Below, piece after piece: positions 36,674-45,178 of a DNA stretch of 64,000 bases. The stretch is from Xanthomonas dyei (lineage in GTDB: Bacteria > Pseudomonadota > Gammaproteobacteria > Xanthomonadales > Xanthomonadaceae). The notes beneath the pieces were generated by a model, which did no database searches, was not told the DNA's origin, and saw nothing but the letters and a program-made list of their open reading frames with translations. The first letter of the stretch is position 1. The number at the start of each line of letters is the position of its first letter. A program made the position numbers and the translations under genes. The DNA lies in NCBI RefSeq assembly GCF_002939865.1, contig NZ_MDEE01000007.1:1-64000 (forward strand), in the 5' to 3' direction.

Positions 36674-36750
36674 GCGGGACACGCCGTCAACCCATCCCTG
36701 GGGGCTCGGTGGCGGCATCCATGCCGCCACACGGTCCCGCAATCGGCGAG
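36674..36750. repeat. palindromic intergenic element, left part
   Basis: TTGCGGGAC at about 36673-36681 pairs with GTCCCGCAA at 36744-36752 (read from CGGTCCCGCAAT). They enclose GTGGCGGCAT-CC-ATGCCGCCAC (36709-36730), a 10-bp perfect stem. It looks like a folded element of a Xanthomonas intergenic repeat family. Confidence 0.55.
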
Positions 36751-36764
36751 GACACCGCACCAGA

Positions 36765-36935
36765 GAGTTTGCTGGCTGCTTTACTCAACGCCATGCATCC
36801 CGATCATCCAGACGGGTCCTTGCCTGCCTACCGTCGCGGGACCTTACGCGGCATGCATGCCGCGTAAGCGCTGACAAGGACGTCCTTGCAGCGTGTCCCG
36901 CGATGGTAGGTAGGCAAGGGCCCTGCAGCAAACTC
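36765..36935. repeat. nested inverted-repeat element with three-way junction
   Basis: Outer arms GAGTTTGCTG (36765-36774) and CAGCAAACTC (36926-36935) pair perfectly. Inside, a 28-nt arm (36815-36842) pairs fully with 36895-36922; the only mismatches are three G-U wobbles. The enclosed loop holds two more hairpins: a 26-nt perfect palindrome (36843-36868, CTTACGCGGCATG and its complement) and CGCTG..AAGGAC/GTCCTT.CAGCG (36869-36893). Together they form a three-way junction. Confidence 0.75.
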
Positions 36936-36988
36936 GCAGCTCAGCAGCTGTGCAATAGAACAGCTTGAAGTAGTGTGGTCAGCCGCTC

Positions 36989-37255
36989 TTACTCGGCAGC
37001 AGGCTTGGCGTCGCTCTTGGTGTCCAGGAAGTAGGCCACCACCTCACCCTTGACCTTCATCGTCATCGGGTTACCGCGACGGTCGCGCGCCTTGCCGACC
37101 TGCACCTTGATCCAGCCTTCGCTCACCGAGTATTCCTCCACGTTGTCGCGTTCGACACCATTGAAACGCACGCCGATGCCGCGGTTGAGGGCCTCGGCAT
37201 CGTGGAACGGGCTGCGTGGGTCGATGGCCAGATGATCGGGAGGGGTATCGCTCAT
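36989..37255 (-). CDS. DUF3297 family protein
   Basis: An 88-residue soluble protein starting MSDTPPDHLAIDPRSPFHDA. The compact middle, LNRGIGVRFNGVERDNVEEYSVSEGWIKVQVGKARDRRGNPMTMKVKGEVVAYF, is the DUF3297 signature. It is a small basic/acidic beta-rich domain of unknown role found widely in Proteobacteria. The start at 37253-37255 was preferred over an upstream in-frame ATG. It is divergent from the DUF6630-like gene. Confidence 0.85.
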   Translation of the reverse strand: MSDTPPDHLAIDPRSPFHDAEALNRGIGVRFNGVERDNVEEYSVSEGWIKVQVGKARDRRGNPMTMKVKGEVVAYFLDTKSDAKPAAE

Positions 37256-37418
37256 GGGGAAGGCATCATGACGGGCCGGGATAGCCGTCTTCGGCCGCAC
37301 AGGATACGTGCCTGCGCCGGGAAGACCAGCCTCGATGCCACGACGCGCGCGCCCGCCGGTTTGCTTGCGCCGCGTGAGGCGTCACACTTCGCACCTGCAA
37401 TCCTTGAGCGAGACCGCC

Positions 37419-37970
37419 ATGCCCGACAACAGTGCCGATTACGAAGACGACGAAGGCCTGCCGCCCGAGACCGACGAAGACGATGTCGACGACCATCCGG
37501 CGCGGGTCTGGAATCTGCTGGTGCTGATCAACCCGGGCGACGAAGAGACCGCGCTGGGTCAGTTCGACGCCTGGCGCGAAGCGCAGGCCGAGGCGGACGA
37601 GGACGATGAAGACGATGCCTGGCTGTGGGCGCTGAAGGACACCATCGACTGGCGCTCGGGCTTTTACGTCGACTGGAAGGACACCGATTCGTTCATTGCC
37701 GCCATCGACGAGCTCAGCGCGCGCTGGAACCTGCGGATCGATTGGGGCGGCGACCTGGACGACGAAGAATTCGCCAACGGCCTTGGCGTGCCCGACCTGA
37801 TGGCGGTGGCCTTCGACCGCCTGCGCGAGCATGGTTATTCGCTGTGGAACTGGAACACCGGCGGCGATGCCTATGCCGGCTGGATCGCGCTAAGTCGCGA
37901 CGACGAGGCGATGCTGGCGTTGACCTCGCTGCTGGACGTGGAAGTGCGGCTGGGCAACGAGGCGTTTTAA
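37419..37970 (+). CDS. acidic DUF6630-like protein
   Basis: A 183-residue cytoplasmic protein with a very acidic N-terminus (MPDNSADYEDDEGLPPETDEDDVDDHP) and a second acidic run (AEADEDDEDDAW). The conserved part is DWRSGFYVDWKDTDSFIAAIDELSARWNLRIDWGGD...GLGVPDLMAVAFDRLREHGYSLWNWNTGGDAYAGWIAL. I associate this with DUF6630, but by memory only. No catalytic residues are evident and the function is unknown. The strong hairpin after it (37987-38018) separates it from the convergent subtilase gene. Confidence 0.7.
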   Translation: MPDNSADYEDDEGLPPETDEDDVDDHPARVWNLLVLINPGDEETALGQFDAWREAQAEADEDDEDDAWLWALKDTIDWRSGFYVDWKDTDSFIAAIDELSARWNLRIDWGGDLDDEEFANGLGVPDLMAVAFDRLREHGYSLWNWNTGGDAYAGWIALSRDDEAMLALTSLLDVEVRLGNEAF

Positions 37971-37986
37971 GCCGGGCGCAACACCG

Positions 37987-38018
37987 GTGCCGGAGGTGGT
38001 GTGCACCACCTCCGGCAC
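37987..38018. terminator. 14-bp stem between convergent genes
   Basis: GTGCCGGAGGTGGT and ACCACCTCCGGCAC are perfectly complementary around a 4-nt loop, midway between the DUF6630-like and subtilase stop codons. It is very likely a shared terminator, although no U-tract is present. Confidence 0.6.
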
Positions 38019-38027
38019 GCTTACCGA

Positions 38028-39932
38028 TTACTGCCGCGCCATCAGCGACACGTTGTTGAACCCCCCTGTGCCGCCGACCAACTTGATGTAGTAAGTGCCG
38101 GTCTGCGGTGCGGTCAGCCGTAGCGTCTGCGCGCTGCCGGTGCGTGCGGACTTCAACGCGTAGCTGCTGGTGGTCGGCTCGACGTCGTAGCTGAGATACA
38201 GCGCGACGTTGCCGCCGCCACCGAAGCTGAGCACATTCAAGGCGCTGCCGGCGGTGGCGGCGAAGCGATAAGTTTTTTCCTCGCTTTGACCGCCGCTCTG
38301 ACCGGTCAGGGCGACGCGGTTGGTCAGGCTCACGGTGACCGGTATGCAGGCGCTGCCGCTGCAACTGTTCTGCACGTAGTCCAGCGCCGCGGTGGCATCG
38401 ACAATCCCGGTGCCGATCGCGCGGCCGGCCGGTGGTCTGACCGGGAAGGTGCGCGCAGTCTGGCGCAGCATGGCTTCCATCTGCGCAGGGGCCAGCGGGG
38501 TCTTGCCGGAGGCGGCCAACGCGCTCTGTACCAGGGCGGCCACTGCGGCCACATGCGGGGTGGCCATCGAAGTGCCGGCAAAGCCGACGTATTCGTACTC
38601 GCCGGAGGTGGGCGTGGTTTGGCCGCTGTAGCCGGTCGACAGCACCACCCCGTCCCAGCCGCCGTTGCCGGTATCGTCGGTGGCGCCGCCGCCGGGGCCG
38701 GACAGATCCACGCTGCTGCCGAAGTTGGAGTAGAACGCGATCCCGCCGGTGATGCGGGTGGCGCCCACCGTGATCACGTTGCCGCAGCTCGACGGGCTGA
38801 ACTGCGAGGCATTGCTGGCCTCGTTGCCTGCCGCCACCACCACCACCGCACCGTTGGCCACTGCGGTGTCGATGGCGCTTTGGGTATTGCTGTCGCATGT
38901 GCCCGGGCCGCCCAGGCTCAGGCTGATGACCTCGGCCGGATGGGCATTGTCCGGCACTCCGTCGACATGGCCGCCGGAGGCCCACACCATGGCATCGGCG
39001 ATGTCCGAGCTGGTACCGCCACATTGACCGAGCACGCGTACCGGCAGGATCTGCGCGTCGTAGGCGGCGCCGGCGCCGCCGATCGTATTGTTGGTGAGTT
39101 CGCCGACCGTGCCCGCGGTATGGGTACCGTGCCAGCTGCTGGAGCGTGCCGGCAGTCCGCAGAAGTTGTCCTCTTCGGTCCAGTCGCCGTAGTCCAGCGC
39201 GCCCGGCACGCGCGCGTCGCTGTCGCGGCGGGAGATCGTCGCATTGGTGATGAAGTCGTAGCCCGGCAGGATGTGGTCGTTGTTCTTCAGGTCCGGATGG
39301 TCGGGCAGGATGCCGGTGTCGAGCACCGCCACCACCACGCCGGCACCGGTGGAGCTCTCCCAGGCTTGCGGGGCACGGATGCCGCCGATGCTGTCCTGCA
39401 GATGCCACTGGAACTCGGCATACAGGCGGTCGTTGGGGGGCACGGCGGTGGCAGTGGCCTGCGGCGTCGCTGCGACGGCACCGGCCTTGAGCCTGGGCCC
39501 TGCAATGTCATCGACCGCGCGCAGCATGCGGTCGAATTCGGCGTATTGCACTTGTGGATCGGCGCGCAGTTCGCCCAGCAACTTGGCCTGGTCGGCGCTG
39601 CTGAGCGTGCGCGCAAGGTCCAGCAGGCTGGCGCCGGTGCCGGTACGCCGCAGCACGCGTGCGTTGAGCGGCGTGGCACGCGCCGTGCCGCTGGCCGCGC
39701 GCAGGACTCCGGCGCGGTTGGCGGCTGCAGACAGGATCGCCAGACGCGAGCCGTCGGACGGCACGCTGCTTTTGTATTTGACGATCAGGCGAGCGGGGAG
39801 TGCGGCAGGGTCGCCGGCCGTCGGCAGGCCGCGCAGGCTGAGTTGGTCGGTGGCCGCATGGGCCTGAAACGTGGCCGTGGCCAGGATTGCGCTCAATAGC
39901 AGGGGCTTGAGCGGTAGCGAAGCGTTGTTCAT
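38028..39932 (-). CDS. secreted S8 serine peptidase (subtilase) with PPC domain
   Basis: A 634-residue exported protease. The signal peptide (first 26 residues, ending AHA) is followed by a propeptide to about 165 and the S8 catalytic domain to about 505. The triad is visible as Asp205 (VAVLDTGILPDH), His268 (WHGTHTAG) and Ser455 (FAGTSMATPH), with the oxyanion Asn370 in VVAAGNEAS. The C-terminus (about 540-632; EKTYRFAATAGSALNVLSFGG...LRLTAPQTGTYYIKLVGGTGGFNN) is a bacterial pre-peptidase C-terminal (PPC) domain. It is probably secreted by a type II system. Its start lies 63 bp after the adhesin stop on the same strand. Confidence 0.94.
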   Translation of the reverse strand: MNNASLPLKPLLLSAILATATFQAHAATDQLSLRGLPTAGDPAALPARLIVKYKSSVPSDGSRLAILSAAANRAGVLRAASGTARATPLNARVLRRTGTGASLLDLARTLSSADQAKLLGELRADPQVQYAEFDRMLRAVDDIAGPRLKAGAVAATPQATATAVPPNDRLYAEFQWHLQDSIGGIRAPQAWESSTGAGVVVAVLDTGILPDHPDLKNNDHILPGYDFITNATISRRDSDARVPGALDYGDWTEEDNFCGLPARSSSWHGTHTAGTVGELTNNTIGGAGAAYDAQILPVRVLGQCGGTSSDIADAMVWASGGHVDGVPDNAHPAEVISLSLGGPGTCDSNTQSAIDTAVANGAVVVVAAGNEASNASQFSPSSCGNVITVGATRITGGIAFYSNFGSSVDLSGPGGGATDDTGNGGWDGVVLSTGYSGQTTPTSGEYEYVGFAGTSMATPHVAAVAALVQSALAASGKTPLAPAQMEAMLRQTARTFPVRPPAGRAIGTGIVDATAALDYVQNSCSGSACIPVTVSLTNRVALTGQSGGQSEEKTYRFAATAGSALNVLSFGGGGNVALYLSYDVEPTTSSYALKSARTGSAQTLRLTAPQTGTYYIKLVGGTGGFNNVSLMARQ

Positions 39933-39995
39933 GGGATGGCTCTCGCAAGAATCGATGGAGTTAAGGGGGAAGACGTGTACGGCGCGGCGCAGGAC

Positions 39996-42437
39996 CTACA
40001 AGTCCACGCCGAAGCCCAGGCCTGCCGACGCGTCGCTGCCGCTGAACGCACCGCCCAGGCTGAACGAGGCGCGCTCGCCCACCTTCTTGGCGTAGCCGAT
40101 GGAGAGCGCACGCTCACCGCTCTGGAACCCGGCGCCGACCGCCACGCGACCGCGCGCACTCTGGGTGCCGGCAGCATTGATGCCCATGTTGAGCATCGCC
40201 GCGCTCATCGCGCCGATGCGGTCGATGCGGCGATCCATCGTCTGGAAGCGCCGTTCGCTGCCGTCGCGCAGTTGCGTGAAGCTGTCGCTCAGCGCCGACA
40301 CCCGGCTGTCGGTGTAGCTGTTGGCCGAACTCAGCGTGCGGCTGTTGCTGGCGTTGAGCTGGGCCACGTTGGCGGCGTCGGTATCGCTTTGTCCGGCGGC
40401 GACATTGGTGATCTGGCGCGTGTTGCCGGCGTTGCCCACCGAGACGCTATTGGCGCGATCGGCCACCGCACCGCGCCCCAGCGCAACCGCGTTGTCGGCG
40501 TCCACGCGCGCGCCCTGGCCGAGCGCGGTGCCCGAGGCTGCGGTGACGCTGGCGCTTTCGCCCACGGCCACCGCGTTGGTGGCGGCGGTGGCAATGCTCG
40601 TATTCGCACCGACCGCAGTACTGCCGTCGGCATTGACCCTGGCATTGGCGCCCAGCGCGGTGTCCTGCGGGCCGTAGGCCAGCGCGTCGGCGCCGACCGC
40701 CAGGCCGTTGTCGCTATTGGCGGTGGCGGACGAGCCGATCGCCACGGCATTGGTGCCGCTGCCGACCACCGGCGCCAGGCTGCCACCACCAACTGCCACG
40801 CTACCGGCAGACATGTTCTGCATGGCACCGAGGCGGCCATCGAACACGGTCAGCGCCGCATCGATGGCGCCCATCGCCTCGCCGACATTGCCGTAGTTCG
40901 CGCCCTGCACCAGGTAGCTGCCGCTGATCAGAGTGCCGGTGGGGTCGAAAGCACTGCCGGCGCCCAGGGCGGTGGCCACGCTGCGCAGCTGGGCCAGGTT
41001 GACCGCGTCGGTGGCTTCGCTGCCGGCCGCCACGCTGGTGATCTGCCGGGTCAACCCGGCCGCGACGTCGCCCACCGCCACGCTATTGCTGCGGGTGGCA
41101 TTCGAATACGCGCCCAACGCAACTGCGCTGCTGGCCGAGCGGTTCCATGCATCGTCGACCCAGTCGCCGACCTTTGCGCCATAGCCGATGGCGGTTGCAT
41201 CGACGCCGTTGACCTCGGTGTCGGCACCGATCGCGGTGCTGTTGGGGTTGAACCAGGAGGTTTCGGCATTGGCGCCGAGTGCCACGCTGTTGGCGGTGTA
41301 GGTCACTGCACGGTGGCCGATCGCCACCGACTCGGCATCCTGGGTCAACGCGAACCCGCCGATCGACACGGTGTTGGCCGCGAACGAGCCGGCACTGTGG
41401 CCGATCGCCACCGAATCGGTGTTGCCCGGCAGGTTGGGGAAGATGTTGGCGTTGTAGCCGATGGCGATGGCGTAGTCGGACTGGGTCTGCGCACCGGCGC
41501 CCAGGGCGATGGCGCCGGTGCCGGTGGCCGCCGCGATACCCACACTGTTGCCTGCGCTCTCCGCGGCGGTGCTGATGCCGCCGATCGCCACGCTGTCGGT
41601 GCCGCTGGCCAAGGAATTGAAACCGATGGACACGGTACTGTCGGCGACCGCGCGCGCGCCGTTGCCGAGCGCACTGCTGCCCAGCCCGATCGCTTGCGAG
41701 CGGGTGCCGATGGCGGTGGCGCCCTGCTCCAGCGCGCGGGCGCGATGTCCCAGCGCAGTGGCCTCGAAGACGCTGGCTTCGGCACCGCTGCCGACTGCAG
41801 TGGTCATCGCATCCAGGGCCTTGGCACCGCCGCCGAGCGCAGTGGACACGAAGCCGGTGGCTTCGGTGGACTCGGCGTGCACAGCGAGAATATTGCCGCC
41901 GTCGTCGTAATCGAACACGTCGGTGGTGCCACCCACCGCAACCGCCGATTCGCCGGTGGCCGCCGCCGCGTAGCCGGCGGCAATGGCGAACTTTTCGGTG
42001 ATCGTGGCCCCGGCGCCCAGTGCGATGCCGCCCTCACCGAGCGCATTGCTGGCTTCGCCGATCGCCACGGCATACGGCTCGGCGGCGAACGCGCCTACAT
42101 CGGTGGTGGCATCGGCGCCGCCGACGATCTGGAAATGCTTGCCGGTGTCGGCAGCATCGTCCTGGTCGGCATCGGCATCGGCATCGGCCGGCGCGCTGGT
42201 GTCTTGATCGGTTGCAATGGCGGCTGCATCGGTCGCGGCTTGATCATGGGTGGTGCCGCTGTTGCGCTGGGTGGTGGCGACCTGCGCAAGCACCGCGCTA
42301 CTGCTGAGCAGCAACGCGGTCAGCACTGCAACATGCAGCAGCACGCGCTGCGGACGTGTGCCGGCATGGGGGTGCGGCGCGGTGGTGGTCGCGTGCCGGG
42401 CGCAGGCCCGGTTCGAGAGGCGATCAATCTGGCTCAT
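39996..42437 (-). CDS. trimeric autotransporter adhesin, YadA/XadA-like
   Basis: An 813-residue outer-membrane adhesin. The start MSQIDRLSNRACARH gives a long signal peptide (about 52 residues, ending VLA-Q) typical of large autotransporters. An acidic Asp/Ala-rich stretch follows (about 70-95). The head, from about 110 to 520, is built of roughly 14-residue Hep/Hag repeats (for example AIGTRSQAIGLGSSALGNGA). Stalk motifs (TDAVNLAQLRSV, TDAANVAQLNASN) and a YadA anchor (last about 75 residues) complete it. The last residue is Leu, not the usual Phe/Trp. It forms trimers that bind surfaces or host molecules. Confidence 0.93.
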   Translation of the reverse strand: MSQIDRLSNRACARHATTTAPHPHAGTRPQRVLLHVAVLTALLLSSSAVLAQVATTQRNSGTTHDQAATDAAAIATDQDTSAPADADADADQDDAADTGKHFQIVGGADATTDVGAFAAEPYAVAIGEASNALGEGGIALGAGATITEKFAIAAGYAAAATGESAVAVGGTTDVFDYDDGGNILAVHAESTEATGFVSTALGGGAKALDAMTTAVGSGAEASVFEATALGHRARALEQGATAIGTRSQAIGLGSSALGNGARAVADSTVSIGFNSLASGTDSVAIGGISTAAESAGNSVGIAAATGTGAIALGAGAQTQSDYAIAIGYNANIFPNLPGNTDSVAIGHSAGSFAANTVSIGGFALTQDAESVAIGHRAVTYTANSVALGANAETSWFNPNSTAIGADTEVNGVDATAIGYGAKVGDWVDDAWNRSASSAVALGAYSNATRSNSVAVGDVAAGLTRQITSVAAGSEATDAVNLAQLRSVATALGAGSAFDPTGTLISGSYLVQGANYGNVGEAMGAIDAALTVFDGRLGAMQNMSAGSVAVGGGSLAPVVGSGTNAVAIGSSATANSDNGLAVGADALAYGPQDTALGANARVNADGSTAVGANTSIATAATNAVAVGESASVTAASGTALGQGARVDADNAVALGRGAVADRANSVSVGNAGNTRQITNVAAGQSDTDAANVAQLNASNSRTLSSANSYTDSRVSALSDSFTQLRDGSERRFQTMDRRIDRIGAMSAAMLNMGINAAGTQSARGRVAVGAGFQSGERALSIGYAKKVGERASFSLGGAFSGSDASAGLGFGVDL

Positions 42438-42526
42438 GGAGATTCCCTGGCGCGTGGTTGGAGTGGTCGACCGCTGCATATCGGCTCCCAGACATCCCCA
42501 CATGTCTTGGAATTCCGTACATTTCA

Positions 42527-42546
42527 TGTTGCGGGACAACGCAACA
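42527..42546. promoter_or_regulatory. dyad operator candidate
   Basis: TGTTGCG, 6 bp and CGCAACA form a perfect 7-bp dyad 90 bp upstream of the adhesin start and 95 bp upstream of the kinase start. This is the usual layout of a binding site for a dimeric regulator; which one is unknown. Confidence 0.4.
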
Positions 42547-42582
42547 CAGTCATGCGCTCGGCCACGTGTCACCAAGCCACGA

Positions 42583-42615
42583 TTGCATCCACTCACCACG
42601 AATGTGAGGATGCAA
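42583..42615. repeat. inverted repeat ahead of the kinase gene
   Basis: TTGCATCC(A)CTCAC and GTGAG-GATGCAA pair with one small bulge around a 7-nt loop, ending 26 bp before the kinase ATG. It could be an operator or a hairpin in the 5' leader. Confidence 0.35.
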
Positions 42616-42640
42616 AAACACTCAAAGACGTCCTGTCGCG

Positions 42641-44044
42641 ATGCTGTCTGCCGCAAAATCCAGGTTCGTGCCGCGCTGGTTGGCCACGCGCTGGCGCGAG
42701 GATCCGATCGATCGACGGCAGGTGGCCTTCCTGCAACTGCTATTGGTCGCCATCGCGCTGTACAACCTGGGCGATGTCGGATTTTTTCTGTATGTCGCCG
42801 GGTTGAGCCGCTTGCAGGCGCGGCCCGATCTGGCCTGCGCGTTGGCCGGTGCCGTGCTCACCGCGTTCGGCGCGCTGGCGGGTGTGCCGATGATCCGGCG
42901 CGGACGCAGTGCGGCAGGCGTCAAGGTGTTCATTGCCGCCGCGTTGCTCGGCACCTTCGTCACTTACGTGCGGGTCGATATCTTCGACCTGATGACCAAT
43001 CCGATGCCGGTGATTGCGTTGGTGCTCGCCGGCATGGCGCTCGGTCGGCGCAATCTGTGGCGCGTGTTTGCGCTGCTGGCGACGGTGTGTGCGATGGCGC
43101 TGGTCGCGCAATTGCTGTGGTTTCCACCATCGCGTTCGACCTGGGGCAATGTCGGGCTGGGGCTGATGACGGTGGCGGTGTATCTGTTGATCACCTTGAT
43201 GCTCGACCGCACCATCGCCGCGCTGCGCGACAGCCTGGTGGAATCGGAACGCCGCCGTCGCGAACTCGAAGCGGTGAACCGCAAGCTGGTGCGCGAGATG
43301 GCAGAGCGCGAGCGGGTGCAGGAGCAACTGCTGCACACCCAGAAGATGGAAGCGCTGGGACGCCTGGCCTCCGGCGTTGCGCACGATTTCGATAATCTGA
43401 TCAACGTGATCATCGGCTTTGCGCAGCGTCGCGATGCATTGGAAGGCCGTGGCGAAGCGCCCTTGCTCAAGACGCTGGAAAACATCGAAGCCGCATCGCG
43501 CCGCGCGCTGACCGTCAGTCGCAGGATTCTCAACTTCGGCCGTGCCGAACCCGGCATTGCGCGCCTGTTCGATGCGCGCCACGCATTGCTGGAGATCGAA
43601 CCCACGCTCAGGCAACTGTTCGGCCACGAGATCCGACTGCAAGGCATCGCGTCGGGGCCGCCGCTGTGGATCGCGATGGATCTGGACGAACTGGAACTGG
43701 CGTTGCTCAACATCGCCGCCAATGCGCGCGATGCGATGGACGGGCAGGGGCTGTTCCGCATCGAAGGCGAGCAGCAGGCCGGTATGGTGGTGCTGCAGTT
43801 TTCGGATACCGGCCCGGGGATTCCCGAACAGTTGCTGGCGCGGATCCTGGAGCCGTTCTACACCACCAAACCGGCCGGCAAGGGCACCGGTCTTGGGTTA
43901 TCGGTGGTGAACGAAATCGTGATCGCCGCCGGCGGGCGGGTGGAGGTCGGCAACACGGGCGATGGTGCCTGCATCCGCCTGTTGTTGCCGGCTGCGGCGC
44001 CGCCGGAGCGAGCGAGTCGTGCCGATCAGGTGGCCAGCAGGTAA
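42641..44044 (+). CDS. sensor histidine kinase, membrane-bound
   Basis: A 467-residue kinase. The N-terminal half (about 27-190) has five to six transmembrane helices with short loops and no large sensor domain. A charged coiled coil follows (about 195-230). The dimerisation domain has phospho-His248 in the H-box ASGVAHDFDNLINV; the family usually has HDFNNLL, so the N-to-D change is noted. The catalytic domain has NIAANARDAM, FSDTGPGIP and GTGLGLSVVNEIV. The ATG at 42641 lies 203 bp from the divergent adhesin gene. Its 3' end overlaps the convergent response regulator by 19 bases. Confidence 0.9.
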   Translation: MLSAAKSRFVPRWLATRWREDPIDRRQVAFLQLLLVAIALYNLGDVGFFLYVAGLSRLQARPDLACALAGAVLTAFGALAGVPMIRRGRSAAGVKVFIAAALLGTFVTYVRVDIFDLMTNPMPVIALVLAGMALGRRNLWRVFALLATVCAMALVAQLLWFPPSRSTWGNVGLGLMTVAVYLLITLMLDRTIAALRDSLVESERRRRELEAVNRKLVREMAERERVQEQLLHTQKMEALGRLASGVAHDFDNLINVIIGFAQRRDALEGRGEAPLLKTLENIEAASRRALTVSRRILNFGRAEPGIARLFDARHALLEIEPTLRQLFGHEIRLQGIASGPPLWIAMDLDELELALLNIAANARDAMDGQGLFRIEGEQQAGMVVLQFSDTGPGIPEQLLARILEPFYTTKPAGKGTGLGLSVVNEIVIAAGGRVEVGNTGDGACIRLLLPAAAPPERASRADQVASR

Positions 44045-44715
44045 CCCATTCCGCGCGAGGACAGCAGCGGAAACGCCGGCGCATCGGCTGCGGTGATGCG
44101 GGCGGCCTTGCGCCGCAGGCGATGGATCAGCATCTCCAACCGATGCAGGTCGAAATCGCCGACGCAGTCTTCCAATGCCGACACCAGCGTATCGCGCTCC
44201 ACCGCCTGGCCGCGCTGTGCATCCAGGCAGCCCATCAGGCAGCGCTCGAGCGAGGTCAGCACCACAATCCGCGCATCCGGTGCGACCAGGCACCAGCCAT
44301 CCGATTCCAATCGCCACGCCGGTTTTTCCGCGCTGCTGGCATCGGCCGGGCGCAAGCGCCGCGATAGGTTGCGTAGCGTCAGCGCCAGGATTTCAGGATC
44401 TGCGGGCTTGCGCAGGAACGCGTCGGCGCCACTGCTCAGCGCATGCACGTGGTCCGAGCGGCCGCGGTTGCCGGTGAGTACCACGATGCCCAACCCAGTG
44501 AACAGCGAACGCATATGCGCAACTACGCTCAGGCCGCTTTCGTCCGGAAGCCCAAGGTCCAGCACCACCATGTCGAAGGTCTGCTCCAGCATCAGTCGGT
44601 ACAGCGCCCCGGCGGTGCCGGCGCCACTGACCGCGAATCCGAACTCCTGCAGGCCGGGAATCAGGATTTCTTCGCGCAGGACGTCGTCGTCTTCGAGAAC
44701 GGCGACGCGCAACAT
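44026..44715 (-). CDS. OmpR-type response regulator
   Basis: A 229-residue regulator. The receiver domain (1-115) has Glu8/Asp9-11, phospho-acceptor Asp53 (VVLDLGLPDESG), Thr81 and Lys103 (FLRKPAD). The effector (about 130-229; WRLESDGWCLVAPDARIVVLTSLERCLMGCL...HRLEMLIHRLRRK...LSSRGMGYLL) is a winged helix of the OmpR/PhoB type, somewhat divergent. It is encoded convergently with the kinase, with 19 overlapping bases, an unusual layout for a two-component pair. It is probably the partner of that kinase; the target may include the adhesin. Confidence 0.88.
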   Translation of the reverse strand: MLRVAVLEDDDVLREEILIPGLQEFGFAVSGAGTAGALYRLMLEQTFDMVVLDLGLPDESGLSVVAHMRSLFTGLGIVVLTGNRGRSDHVHALSSGADAFLRKPADPEILALTLRNLSRRLRPADASSAEKPAWRLESDGWCLVAPDARIVVLTSLERCLMGCLDAQRGQAVERDTLVSALEDCVGDFDLHRLEMLIHRLRRKAARITAADAPAFPLLSSRGMGYLLAT

Positions 44716-45178
44716 GGACGGTAGCTCGGAGGGCGGGACGCGAACAGGCAATGCAACGGCTCCGGAAGATAGGTCGCTTCGATAGTGACAGGCTTGTGCG
44801 TGGGCGCGGAAGCGGCTTCGCTGGTCACATGGGTGTGTGCGCCACAGGCGTCATCGGGTTGCAAAGATGCATGCGTTGTATGCACGAGCATGATGCGCAG
44901 TGGCTGCGCCATGGGTGTTTCGCCTGCGCGCGACTCGCATTGGTTGCGTCGTCGTGCTGATCTGCTTGCTGCTTGCTGCTTGCTGTCTGCCGTCTGCCGT
45001 CTGCCGTCTGCGGCGTCAGGTGTGCGGCTTACGGCTTGATGTGGCGCTGCAACACAAGAGATGCCGGCGTGCTGTTGTCAGCCAACGCCCAGCATTGCGC
45101 GACTGGCGCGATGCTGGGGTCATGCGCTTTCGGTGGTGCTGTCCCTGTCGCGTGATTCGCGCGATCGCTGGACCGGCG
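44716..45178. other. 463-bp gap with heptamer repeats
   Basis: It carries a tandem array of seven 7-bp units (44963-45011), listed separately. Overlapping long open frames are low-complexity and lack ribosome sites. Confidence 0.5.
44963..45011. repeat. heptamer array TGCTTGC x3, TGTCTGC, CGTCTGC x3
   Basis: Seven contiguous 7-bp units that change stepwise: three TGCTTGC, one TGTCTGC and three CGTCTGC. The intermediate unit links the two ends, as expected of slipped-strand expansion with point changes. Confidence 0.85.

Larger units (their letters stand above)
36552..36988. other. gap holding structured repeat elements
   Basis: Besides the structure described separately, AAGTCCAGGTCAAACGC occurs twice, 22 bp apart (36601-36617 and 36623-36639). 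There is no gene. It separates the ABC operon from the convergent DUF3297 gene. Confidence 0.5.

Noticed and set aside
39936..42806. A 956-codon open frame on the plus strand antisense to the adhesin
   Set aside because: It mirrors the Ala/Gly/Ser repeats of the adhesin; the translation is His/Arg/Gly-rich without domains and there is no ribosome site. The minus-strand adhesin has full domain structure.
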